Source: Candidatus Methylomirabilota bacterium
GTDB taxonomy: Bacteria; Methylomirabilota; Methylomirabilia; Rokubacteriales; CSP1-6
NCBI GenBank assembly: GCA_036001065.1
Contig: DASYUQ010000053.1
Location: forward strand, 1-49,525
Direction: 5' to 3'
DNA length: 49,525 bases
The notes beneath the pieces were generated by a model. The model was not told the DNA's origin and did not search any database. It saw only the letters and a program-made list of their open reading frames with translations. This document shows, piece after piece, positions 15,644 through 23,235 of the stretch. Every line of letters begins with the position of its first letter. The stretch's first letter is position 1. The position numbers were made by a program, and so were the translations under genes.

Positions 15644-17688
15644 TCCAGCTCGTCGCGGGCCTGGCGCTCCTTGGCCTCTGGGCGCTGACGGTCTTCGCCC
15701 AGGGGGTCGGCGGCCTGACCGGACCGCCGGCGCAGGAGGTCCCGGGGCCGAACCTTCTCGACAACGGCGGTTTCGAGACGACGACCCCCGACAACGTGCC
15801 GGCGAAGTGGAGCGCGCGGGATGGCGGTCTCTGGTCGATCGATACCAGCGCGCACAGCGGCCGGGCCAGCCTGAAGCTCGCCGGCGTCGACCGGCAACAG
15901 TCGGTGCCGTCCACGGAGCAGGCGGTGACTCTCACCCCCGGCTTCTACACCCTCGAGGGCTGGGTGAAGACGGCGGGCCTCGGCGCCGCCCGCGAGCGCA
16001 GCGGCGTGCGGTTCTGCCTCGATGGCCGGCCGCGCCTGAACTGGTGGAAGTGCACCACGACCGTGCGCGGCACCGCCGACTGGACGCTGCTCCGCCAGGC
16101 GCTCATCGCCGTGACCGATCCCGGGACGTACCGGGTGGCGGTGGGCGCGTACGGCCTCCCGGATGGAGTCGCCTGGTTCGACGACATGAGCCTCACCCAG
16201 GTCCGGCGCCCGGCGCTCGACGCGTACCTGCTCTATCCGAACTTCCGCGGCATGCTCTTCGACGATCGCCCGCAGACCGTGCGCGTCGCCGTCGCCGTGA
16301 CCGATGTGGCGGAGGCCCAGCGGTCGAAAGCCCGCGTGCGGGTGAGCCTGCTGGAGGAAGCGAACGGCAGCGTGCGGGCCAGCCGTGACTATCCCACGAC
16401 GCCCGCGCGATTCACCGCCGAGCTCGACGCCCGCCCGCTCGCCCCCGGCGCCTATCTGGTGCGCGTCGACCTGGTCGGCGAAGGCGGGGACGCGCTCTAC
16501 CGCGCGGCCGACTACCGCATCGTCAAGGCGGCGGCGAAGACGCGCGAGCGCCTGACCGTCTGGTACGACGAGCGCAACGTGACCTACCTCGAGGGCAAGC
16601 CGGCCTTCATCCTCGGTCTCTACAACACGACCGGGTACACGGAGTCGCGGGACACGTACGCGCGGGGGCAGGACGACTGGGGCAACGCGCGCATCGCCGA
16701 GGCCCCGATCAACATGCTCATCAACTACTGGCTCGGGCGGGCGCCGGTCCCCGCGCTCTACGCGTACATGGACGATCTCCACTCGCGGGGCATCTACTAT
16801 CTGCAAACGGTGAACTTCTACTACGTCGACGATCCCCAGTACCGGGAGATCCCGTATCCGGCCGCCCGGGAGGGCGAGGACGCCCTCAACCGCTGGGTCG
16901 CCCGCACGCTGGCCAAGCATCGCGGCCTGGCTGGCTTCTACACCGCCGACGAGCGTCCCGCCGACATGGTGCCCAAGGTCCTCCGCCAGCACCGCGCGCT
17001 GAGCGAGGCCGCGCCGGGCACGGTGACGTACGCCGTCCTGGGCGACGGCTGGGAGAACCAGGCGCCGCTCTGGCGCGACTCGCTCGACGTGATGGGGCTC
17101 GATCCCTATCCGATCACGAAGCCACGCGGACAGAATGATCTCGCGATGGTGGGGGAGTGGACGCGACTCGGCCAGGACGCCGTGCAGGGCAGCCGGCCGC
17201 TCTGGATGGTGATCCAGTACTTCCCGCTCACCAGCGCCGGCGGCTGGCCGACGTACGAAGAGCTGCGGGTGATGAGCTGGATGGCGATCATCGAGGGCGC
17301 CCGGGGGCTCGTCTACTGGTCCTTCGGCGCCCGGGGGCTCAGCTGGGTGAAGGAACCGGCGCAGCGCCAGCAGCACTGGCGAAACCTGGTGGCCGTGACG
17401 AAGGAGATCAAGGGGCTGGAGCGCGTGCTCCTCGCCCCTGACGCGCCAGTGGTGGCTCGCGAGTCGAGCGGCGGCGCCGTCCGCACCCTGGGCAAGCGCC
17501 TGCCCGATGGCACGCGCTACCTGTTCGCCTACAACTCGAAGAACACGCCGGCCAGGGTCACCTGGGCCCTCGCCGAGCCCGCGCAGGAGGCTGCCGACCT
17601 GGGCAAGAGTACGCCCCTCAAGATGGACGGCGCCCAGCTCACAGCCGAGTTCGGCCCCTACGAGGTCAAGCGTTACCGGCTTCGCTGA
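15640..17688 (+). CDS. Secreted glycoside-hydrolase-like protein (paralogue B)
   Basis: 682 residues from a GTG that overlaps the ligase stop by 4 bp. A signal peptide (IQLVAGLALLGLWALTVFAQ) is followed by a carbohydrate-binding-like domain (NGGFETTTPDN, LEGWVKTAG, AWFDDMSL), a strand YLLYPNFRGMLFDDRPQT and a barrel-like domain with FILGLYNTTGYTES, FYTADERPADM (Glu near 438), VMGLDPYPI and AIIEGARGLVYWSFG. It ends with a small beta domain (YLFAYNSKN, FGPYEVKRYRL). It matches the protein at 10750 landmark by landmark but lacks the Ig-like tail. Co-expression with an O-antigen ligase fits a role in trimming or remodelling the exported polysaccharide. The hydrolase family is not identified. Confidence 0.8.
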   Translation: MIQLVAGLALLGLWALTVFAQGVGGLTGPPAQEVPGPNLLDNGGFETTTPDNVPAKWSARDGGLWSIDTSAHSGRASLKLAGVDRQQSVPSTEQAVTLTPGFYTLEGWVKTAGLGAARERSGVRFCLDGRPRLNWWKCTTTVRGTADWTLLRQALIAVTDPGTYRVAVGAYGLPDGVAWFDDMSLTQVRRPALDAYLLYPNFRGMLFDDRPQTVRVAVAVTDVAEAQRSKARVRVSLLEEANGSVRASRDYPTTPARFTAELDARPLAPGAYLVRVDLVGEGGDALYRAADYRIVKAAAKTRERLTVWYDERNVTYLEGKPAFILGLYNTTGYTESRDTYARGQDDWGNARIAEAPINMLINYWLGRAPVPALYAYMDDLHSRGIYYLQTVNFYYVDDPQYREIPYPAAREGEDALNRWVARTLAKHRGLAGFYTADERPADMVPKVLRQHRALSEAAPGTVTYAVLGDGWENQAPLWRDSLDVMGLDPYPITKPRGQNDLAMVGEWTRLGQDAVQGSRPLWMVIQYFPLTSAGGWPTYEELRVMSWMAIIEGARGLVYWSFGARGLSWVKEPAQRQQHWRNLVAVTKEIKGLERVLLAPDAPVVARESSGGAVRTLGKRLPDGTRYLFAYNSKNTPARVTWALAEPAQEAADLGKSTPLKMDGAQLTAEFGPYEVKRYRLR

Positions 17689-17887
17689 GGCGCCCGCGCC
17701 AGGGTGATTGGCGCTAGTCATCACGATGCCTCGTCCCGCTCGCGGTCCTGGTCGCCGGAGGACGGGGTGCAAGGGGCCGGCCATGCCGGCTGAGGGGCGG
17801 ATTGTCGGAGGGTTCGCCTTCGCGGACGCGCGAGCCGCCCAGAGAGGGTTGCCCGTTCTGGGAAAACGTTTGTCCGGGCTGGGTCGT

Positions 17888-17924
17888 GACCGGCGGGCTC
17901 GCGGGACGCCCGAGCCCGCCGGTC
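17888..17924 (-). terminator. Strong hairpin after the YHS gene
   Basis: GACCGGCGGGCTCG (17888-17901) and CGAGCCCGCCGGTC (17911-17924) form a perfect 14-bp stem with a 9-nt loop, 11 bp downstream of the YHS gene stop. It has no T-run. The remaining 17689-17887 holds no gene that I can see. Confidence 0.6.
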
Positions 17925-17935
17925 CGGCTTGACGG

Positions 17936-18088
17936 TCAGGCCGTCTGACGAGCGTAACGCTCGGGTTCCTGCTCGAACTTCTCTTTGCACTCGCTCGAGC
18001 AGAAGTAGTAGTCGCGACCGCGATGCTCGGCGGTGGCCTCGGCAGTCTGCTCGTCGATCTGCATGCCGCACACTGGATCTTTCGCCAT
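17936..18088 (-). CDS. YHS-domain metal-binding protein
   Basis: 50 residues consisting of a single YHS/TRASH-like domain: DPVCGMQID near the start and YYFCSSECKEKFEQEPERY near the end, with three Cys suited to binding a transition metal. Such domains occur alone or in copper ATPases and ring-hydroxylating enzymes. The start is certain: AGGAGGT lies 7 bp before the ATG. A sigma54-type promoter 52 bp upstream suggests that it belongs to the same regulon as the polysaccharide genes, although its role there is unknown. Confidence 0.85.
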   Translation of the reverse strand: MAKDPVCGMQIDEQTAEATAEHRGRDYYFCSSECKEKFEQEPERYARQTA

Positions 18089-18139
18089 GGGTCGGACCTC
18101 CTTTGCTGGCGCCGGGCCGCGGCGCCGGGGCCGAGCGTT

Positions 18140-18154
18140 GCATCCGCCGTGCCC
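18140..18154 (-). promoter_or_regulatory. Sigma54-type promoter, YHS gene
   Basis: The minus strand reads GGGCACGGCGGATGC followed by A. GG and GC are ten bases apart; GGCACG is perfect and the -12 has ATGC for TTGC. The predicted start near 18128 leaves a 40-nt leader with the Shine-Dalgarno. Confidence 0.6.
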
Positions 18155-18188
18155 CGGACTTTCCGAGGGCCGTGCGGCGGCGCGCTCG

Positions 18189-18356
18189 CTACGCCGCCCG
18201 TCGAGCGGTTTCCTCGCCGGTGACGCGCTTGAAAAAGACGGGGACGGACGCGCGGCGGAGGACCGCCTCGGCAACCGTCGTCTTCATGAGGAAGTCGGGC
18301 GCCGGCTGTCCGACACGCGCGCGGCTCCCGAAGAGCCCATCGTGTGGTTCGAGCAT
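18189..18356 (-). CDS. 55-residue protein with a UspA-like C-terminal stretch
   Basis: 55 residues, starting at an ATG preceded by GGGAGGTGATTC, a near-ideal Shine-Dalgarno. The sequence runs MLEPHDGLFGSRARVG, then VAEAVLRRASVPVFFKRV. The second stretch resembles the last helix and strand of universal stress (UspA) proteins, but the nucleotide-binding core is missing, so this is either a remnant or a distinct small protein. A sigma54-type promoter 32 bp upstream and the good ribosome site argue that it is expressed. It is divergent from the 84-residue gene and shares its control region. Confidence 0.65.
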   Translation of the reverse strand: MLEPHDGLFGSRARVGQPAPDFLMKTTVAEAVLRRASVPVFFKRVTGEETARRAA

Positions 18357-18387
18357 GAATCACCTCCCGAAAGGTTTGGGCGTCGGT

Positions 18388-18402
18388 GCAAAGGGGGTGC
18401 CT
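18388..18402 (-). promoter_or_regulatory. Sigma54-type promoter, 55-residue protein gene
   Basis: The minus strand reads AGGCACCCCCTTTGC followed by A, with GG and GC ten bases apart and strong -24 and -12 matches. The predicted start near 18376 gives a 20-nt leader holding the Shine-Dalgarno. Confidence 0.68.
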
Positions 18403-18445
18403 GTGGACTCGTCTCCCCGGGAGCGGCGCCGTCGTCTCGGATTTC

Positions 18446-18461
18446 GGTAAAGAGTTCGCCA
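18446..18461 (+). promoter_or_regulatory. Candidate activator site (GGTAAA-N3-TTC), site 3
   Basis: GGTAAAGAGTTCGCCA lies almost midway between two divergent sigma54-type promoters, about 44 bp from each. Confidence 0.42.
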
Positions 18462-18502
18462 CCGCCGCGCGCAAGTGGCCATGGGTGGCGCGACCGGAGG
18501 TC

Positions 18503-18518
18503 GGGCACGCCCTTTGCA
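18503..18518 (+). promoter_or_regulatory. Sigma54-type promoter, 84-residue protein gene
   Basis: GGGCACGCCCTTTGCA matches TGGCACG-N4-TTGCA except for the first base, with GG and GC ten bases apart. The predicted start near 18529 leaves only about 8 nt before the ATG. Confidence 0.75.
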
Positions 18519-18536
18519 CCTTTTCCTTTCGGCGCG

Positions 18537-18791
18537 ATGCGAATCTTCCGGCCAGAAGTCGAAGCCGTTCTCAAGACGCTGACCGCGATCCTGCTGGTGG
18601 CGCTGGTGGTGCTGCCATTCGCCTGGGGCTACGAGCAGCGACGACAGGCCCGCACCTGGCAGACGCTGGCGTGCACCTACCGGATGAGGGAAATCGCCCG
18701 GCGCGTGCCCCTGCTCGCGGGCGCGGATTCCACGCCCGATCCCTGCGGGCTGCTGCGGCGGCTTGGCGTGGACCTCGAAGGCGCGCGCTGA
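18537..18791 (+). CDS. 84-residue single-pass membrane protein, unknown
   Basis: 84 residues. A short basic head (MRIFRPEVEAVLKTL) leads into one membrane segment (TAILLVALVVLPFAWGY), then a basic region and a small soluble part with two Cys (TLACTYRMRE and PDPCGLLRRLG). I recognise no family. The topology would leave the two Cys outside the membrane, where they could form a disulfide. There is no clear Shine-Dalgarno, and the predicted sigma54 start is only 8 nt upstream. Its place beside the polysaccharide operon and its promoter link it to that system. Confidence 0.7.
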   Translation: MRIFRPEVEAVLKTLTAILLVALVVLPFAWGYEQRRQARTWQTLACTYRMREIARRVPLLAGADSTPDPCGLLRRLGVDLEGAR

Positions 18792-18816
18792 CCGTTCCTC
18801 GGGCCGGGCGCGACCG

Positions 18817-19773
18817 TCAGCGCGAGGCCAGGAAGCTCGAGCCCGCGTAGTTGCGCCGCAGACGGCGGAGCCCCACCCGCAGAGAGCGCAGGGGCGCCAG
18901 CGTGCCCGAGCGCAACGACGCGTAGACCGCCCCCAGCATCACGCCTATGACGAACCAGCGGAAGGCCAGGCGGTTGCCCAGCGTTTTCGGCTGGTGCTTG
19001 TCGAAGACGAAGCCCCAGCTCGTCAGCAGCGTTTCTTCGTAGCGTGTGGCCGGGCGCGGCGCGCGGTTGTGGACGACGCGGGCGTCGGTAGCGATCGCCA
19101 GGCGGGCGCCGCGGGCCCGGAGCGCCCAGGAGAGATCGATGTCCTCGCCGACCGAGGCGCCCCGGTAACGGCGGTCGAAGTGGATCCCGCCCAGGGCCTC
19201 CCGCCGCGCCGACAGCATCCCGCCCCCCAGCATCCCGACCGGCGCCAGCCTCGTTCCGCGGTAGCGGCGCCAGTTCCAGTACACCCGCTGGCGGTCGTCG
19301 CGGAACGGGCCCCGGCAGAAGATCGCGCCGAAGAGACGCTCGGGGAAGGGCGGCGGCGTGTAGTTGGTGATGACCGGAGTGATCGCCGCCACCTCGGGAT
19401 GGCCCCGATAGTGCTCGTGGAGGCGCTCGAGCACGTCGGGCTCGGGGACCATGTCGTCGTCGATGCAGATCACGATATCCATCGTGGCGAGGTCCAGGCC
19501 GACGTTGCGGGCGGCGGCGGCGCCGTCGATCGCGCGGTCCCGGAGGTACGTCAGCGGCGGTCGCCGTTCGGGGGGCGCCGAGGCCAGCAGCTCCTCGACG
19601 AGCGCGCGACCGTGATCGCTGTCGCTCTGGTCGACCACGATCAGCTCGTCGACGGGGACGGTCTGCGCCAGCAGGCACGAGACGACGTTGGCCAGGAGGC
19701 CCGGGCGGTTCTTGGTCGGGATGATCGCCGACATCGTCGGGCGGGTGGGCGCCGTGACCTGCTCAGGCCGCAT
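18817..19773 (-). CDS. Glycosyltransferase family 2
   Basis: 318 residues. A GT-A fold starts MSAIIPTKNRPGLLANVV, with VVDQSDSDHG, the D-x-D-type metal motif ICIDDDM, GAAAARNVGLD, and SVGEDIDLSWALRARG as acceptor-binding motif. The C-terminal 80 residues carry one hydrophobic segment (FRWFVIGVMLGAVYASL) that may attach it to the membrane. It overlaps the fusion gene by 11 bp and is the last gene of the long leftward operon. It likely adds a sugar to the lipid-linked repeat unit at the cytoplasmic face; donor unknown. Confidence 0.85.
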   Translation of the reverse strand: MRPEQVTAPTRPTMSAIIPTKNRPGLLANVVSCLLAQTVPVDELIVVDQSDSDHGRALVEELLASAPPERRPPLTYLRDRAIDGAAAARNVGLDLATMDIVICIDDDMVPEPDVLERLHEHYRGHPEVAAITPVITNYTPPPFPERLFGAIFCRGPFRDDRQRVYWNWRRYRGTRLAPVGMLGGGMLSARREALGGIHFDRRYRGASVGEDIDLSWALRARGARLAIATDARVVHNRAPRPATRYEETLLTSWGFVFDKHQPKTLGNRLAFRWFVIGVMLGAVYASLRSGTLAPLRSLRVGLRRLRRNYAGSSFLASR

Positions 19774-22069
19774 CGGTCGCGCTCCCCAGCCGGCCGGCGC
19801 GGCGCAGCAGGGCCACGCCCAGCATGAACGGCACCAGCATGACGAAGTAGACGACCTTGCCGTAGGCGATGTGGAAGAAGCCCATCGCCGTCTCCGGCCC
19901 GTAGTAGTGCGCCAGCACGCCGGTGCCGGCGACGCGGATGAGGTTCGCCGTGATGGCCACCACGATGGCCAGGGCCAGGATGGCGGCGCGCCGCCCGGCG
20001 CGCCGTTGCGTCGTCCAGGCGAACGCGGTGCCCACCACGATCATCGCCAGCAGGAACCTCAGCCCGTTGCAGGCCTCGGTGACGTGCAGGACGACGCCGG
20101 GAATGTGGATGCCGAGCCCGTCGCGCACCGTGGGAATTCCCAGCGCGGCCAGCGCGTGCCCGGCGAACCACGCGGCGAGCTCCTGGAGCGGCAGCGAGAT
20201 GGCGGGAATCGCGCCCTGGGGAAGCGGCGCCATGAAGACGAGGAAGGCGATCGGAAAGGCGATCGCGCCGAAGCACCGGCGCCCGAGCAGGAGGATGCCG
20301 GTGCCGGTCAGGACGGCAGGGAGGGAGAGTGCCTGGATGGTGAGGCTGCCCGCCGCCGCGCCCGTGGCCAGGACCGCCAGCCCGCCCGCCAGCAGCGCGA
20401 GCCCCGCCGGCGACCATGCCGGCTGCCCGGCGGCGAGCCGGCGCCGGGCGTCCCAGATCCCGTAGCCGGCGAAGAGCGGCACCACGAACCCGTGCGAGTA
20501 GTACGGAACGGTGGCCCAGACGTCGACGAGACCCCGCATCACCGGCGCGTAGAGCGTGACGAAGCAGGCGGCGGCCACGGTGCCCAGCCCGATGACCACC
20601 GGGCGGCGCGGGATTCGCTGCGCGGAGGTGCGGAGAAGATTCCACTCGCGCGGGCCCAGGGCGCCCAGCGCGAGAGCGGCGGCCACGAAGACCGCCAGCC
20701 CCAGCGCGGCCGCGCCCACCAGGCCGGCGGGGTTCGGCCCCTCGGCCGCGGCCAGCCGCGTCGCCACCAGCGCCATGGCCCCCGCGGCAGCGATGCGGCC
20801 GAGGTCGAGGGCCGGGAAGCCGCATCCCTGGCGTCCGGTGACGGCCACGAAGGCCAGGACGGAGGCGGTGAGCTGCGCCAGGGTGTTGGCCACGACGGCG
20901 CCCCACATGCCGAAGCGCGGGATGAGCAGCGCCGCCGCTCCGATGTTGAGCACGGCGCTGATCCAGGTGGCGTTGAGAGCCCAGCGCCGGTCGCCGCTGG
21001 CGCGCAGAGCCGCCCAGGCGACCTGGCGCATGACGCCGATGAGCGCGACCCCAAGCATCGGCCCGAGCAGGAGCGCCACCGGCCGGTACGGCTCGCCGTA
21101 GAGCAGCGTGATCGCCCCGGGGGCCAGGGCCGTCCCCACCGCCGCCAGCGGCGCGCCCACCAGCGCCACCCAGCGGAGGGCCGCGCGGTACACGCGACCG
21201 AACTCCTCCCCCGCGCCGCGGCCGTGGATCGAGGCCAGTGCGGGCAGGAGCGTCCCGGCGGCGATCTCGGCGGCGATCATGCCTTTGGTGGCCAGGCCGA
21301 AGGCGACGCTGTAGAACGCGATCTGCTCGGCGGGCGCGTAGAGCCGGAGGAAGAAGACCTCCGACCGATCCCAGACCAGCGCGTCGAGGACCGCGACGAT
21401 GGAGAGCGGCAAGAGATAGCCTCGGAGCTCGGCCCGCACCCCGTCGGGGATCGGCGCGCTGCGGTCCGGGTAGAGCGTCAGCGCGCGCCGGCGCTGGAGC
21501 GCGCACGAGATCGTCGTGCCGATGGTGCCGCCGATCACGAGGCCGAGGATGTCGGCCCCCAGCGCCAGCGCGGCGATCGCTCCCAGGAGGTGCAGCGTCA
21601 TCTTCAGCGTCGAGGCCTGCGTCGTCAGGTCGTAGCGCTGCGCCCCGTAGGCGGCGTGGGAGTAGATGCCTTCGAGCGTGATCGGGAAGAGGCCGACGAT
21701 CACGAAGACGAGCGGCCACAGCAGGTCACGGGGGGCGGTCCAGACGACGACGGGGAGGAGCCCCGCCGCGACGACCGCGGCGGCGATCACCTGCCGGCGC
21801 GTGAAGAACCGGACGAGGGCGCCGGCCAGCGCCCGCTCGCCCTGCCCCAGCGCTTCGGCGGTGTAGCGCGTCGTCGCCAGGGCGAAGCCGAGCGTGGCCA
21901 GCGCCGTCATCGTCCTGAAGAGCCAGAGCAGATAGGAGTAGTCGCCCATCCGCTCCGGCCCCAGGCCCCGGGCCAGCAGGATGGACATGAGCAGCCCCGC
22001 GACCAGCCCCAGGCCGGTGACGACGCCGTACCAGAAGGTGTTGCGCAGGATCGTCTCGCGGATCGTCAT
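19763..22069 (-). CDS. Fusion of Wzx-type polysaccharide flippase and exosortase
   Basis: 768 residues in one unbroken frame. Residues 1 to about 480 are a polysaccharide flippase of the MATE/Wzx superfamily: ILRNTFWYGVVTGLGLV, SILLARGLGPERMGDYSYLL, then twelve or more membrane segments ending at LGPREWNLLR. Residues about 485-768 are an exosortase: PYYSHGFVVPLFAGYGIW, FLVFMAPLPQG, then the catalytic Cys (about 667) in EACNGLRFLL, Arg (about 712) in NLIRVAGTG and His (about 733) in FFHIAYGK. Flippases move lipid-linked glycan to the periplasm; exosortases are Cys transpeptidases that process PEP-CTERM tails. Encoding both as one protein is unusual. Starts at the ATG of an ATGA overlap with the GT2 gene. 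Confidence 0.88.
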   Translation of the reverse strand: MTIRETILRNTFWYGVVTGLGLVAGLLMSILLARGLGPERMGDYSYLLWLFRTMTALATLGFALATTRYTAEALGQGERALAGALVRFFTRRQVIAAAVVAAGLLPVVVWTAPRDLLWPLVFVIVGLFPITLEGIYSHAAYGAQRYDLTTQASTLKMTLHLLGAIAALALGADILGLVIGGTIGTTISCALQRRRALTLYPDRSAPIPDGVRAELRGYLLPLSIVAVLDALVWDRSEVFFLRLYAPAEQIAFYSVAFGLATKGMIAAEIAAGTLLPALASIHGRGAGEEFGRVYRAALRWVALVGAPLAAVGTALAPGAITLLYGEPYRPVALLLGPMLGVALIGVMRQVAWAALRASGDRRWALNATWISAVLNIGAAALLIPRFGMWGAVVANTLAQLTASVLAFVAVTGRQGCGFPALDLGRIAAAGAMALVATRLAAAEGPNPAGLVGAAALGLAVFVAAALALGALGPREWNLLRTSAQRIPRRPVVIGLGTVAAACFVTLYAPVMRGLVDVWATVPYYSHGFVVPLFAGYGIWDARRRLAAGQPAWSPAGLALLAGGLAVLATGAAAGSLTIQALSLPAVLTGTGILLLGRRCFGAIAFPIAFLVFMAPLPQGAIPAISLPLQELAAWFAGHALAALGIPTVRDGLGIHIPGVVLHVTEACNGLRFLLAMIVVGTAFAWTTQRRAGRRAAILALAIVVAITANLIRVAGTGVLAHYYGPETAMGFFHIAYGKVVYFVMLVPFMLGVALLRRAGRLGSATDAA

Positions 22070-23235
22070 GCAGCACGGTCTCTGGCGGAGGCCTGGCGCC
22101 CCGGTGCCCAGATAGCCTCGGCACCGCCACGCAGATAACGTGCCAGGCCGCCGACTCCAGCCGCGCTCACCACGCAGAAGTAGTACGGGATGGCCAGCTT
22201 GCCGAGGGCCAGGCCGCGCCGCTCGGCGGCGGCGGCCGCCAGCGCCACGCCGTAGAACGCGACCTGGACGACCATGGTGATGCCGTAGAGCGGATCGCGG
22301 TCGAGCAGCCCGAGATTCGCGGTGAACGCGAGGACCAGGCAGGGGGCGCTCGCCCACCGGAGCACGCGGTGCGACACGAGCGCCCACACGCCGCGTGCGC
22401 AGCGCGCGGCGACCAGGCGGGGCAGCCACTGGCGCGTCAGCGCGATGCCCTGGGCGATGATCCGCACGTGACGCCCGAACTCCTGGCGCGCGTCCCGGGA
22501 GGGCGGCTCGAGCGTGTAGGCGTGCGGATCGAAGCGCGACACGCAGCCGGCCAGGGCCGTCTGCAGGGGGTGCAGCAGATCGTTGACTTCCGCGGGCTGG
22601 AGCGGACGGAAGATCGCCCGCCGGATCGCGTAGATGGCGCCGTCGGCGCCGGCCAGAAAGCCCAGCGCGCTCTCGCCGCATTTGATGAGCGCCTCGTAGC
22701 GGACGTAGCCGTTGCCGACCGCCCGGGCGTCACCGTCGCCCGCCGTCCCGTAGAGCCCCTGGCCGCTGACGAGTCCGACGCGCGGGTCGTCGAAGAGCGC
22801 GGTCAGCCGCGTCAGCGCTTCGGGGGTGAACAGAGCGTTGGCGTCCGTGAAGACGAAGATCTCGCCCGTGGCGGCGGCCACGCCGCGGTTGAGGGCGGCG
22901 GACTTGCCGGCGCGCGGCTCCTGGCGGATGAGCCTGGCGCGCCGGTCGGGACAGCCCAGGACGATCTCGTCGGTTCCGTCGGTGGATCCGTCGGAGACGA
23001 CGATCACCTCGAGCCGGTCGGCCGGGTAGCGTTGGGTGAGCGTGCTGGCGAGCTTAGCCTCGATCCACTTCGCCTCGTTGAAGGCGGCGATGATGACCGA
23101 CAGGCGCGGGCGCGACCTCAGCGAGCGCCGCGGCGGCGGCGCCAGCCAGGCGATGAGCGCCAGCAGGAGCGGATAGCCGACGTACGCATATCCGACTGTC
23201 AGAACGGCGAGCCAGAAGATCAGTTCGAGCGTCAT
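22066..23235 (-). CDS. Membrane glycosyltransferase family 2 (polysaccharide synthase-like)
   Basis: 389 residues. One N-terminal membrane segment (LIFWLAVLTVGYAYVGYPLLL) is followed by a cytoplasmic GT-A domain: LSVIIAAFNEAKWIEAK, SDGSTDGTDE, FTDANALF (metal motif), GADGAIYAIRR. Two or three C-terminal membrane segments close it. The layout fits processive or membrane-anchored GT2 enzymes of the BcsA/PgaC type, but the Q-x-x-R-W motif is not seen (FGRHVRIIAQG in its place), so single-sugar transfer is more likely. Overlaps its neighbours by 4 bp on both sides. Confidence 0.83.
   Translation of the reverse strand: MTLELIFWLAVLTVGYAYVGYPLLLALIAWLAPPPRRSLRSRPRLSVIIAAFNEAKWIEAKLASTLTQRYPADRLEVIVVSDGSTDGTDEIVLGCPDRRARLIRQEPRAGKSAALNRGVAAATGEIFVFTDANALFTPEALTRLTALFDDPRVGLVSGQGLYGTAGDGDARAVGNGYVRYEALIKCGESALGFLAGADGAIYAIRRAIFRPLQPAEVNDLLHPLQTALAGCVSRFDPHAYTLEPPSRDARQEFGRHVRIIAQGIALTRQWLPRLVAARCARGVWALVSHRVLRWASAPCLVLAFTANLGLLDRDPLYGITMVVQVAFYGVALAAAAAERRGLALGKLAIPYYFCVVSAAGVGGLARYLRGGAEAIWAPGRQASARDRAA

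Noticed and set aside
17769-17783. Sigma54-like site on the minus strand (TGGCCGGCCCCTTGC)
   Set aside because: It fits the spacing but points into the 3' end of hydrolase B with no gene on that strand; kept out of the regulon list. An antisense RNA cannot be excluded.
15286-18519. Very long open frame (over 1000 codons) on the minus strand opposite the ligase and hydrolase genes
   Set aside because: It runs antisense to two clear genes and spans their junction; its translation is Arg/Pro/Ala-rich with no family. Such frames are expected at this G+C content.
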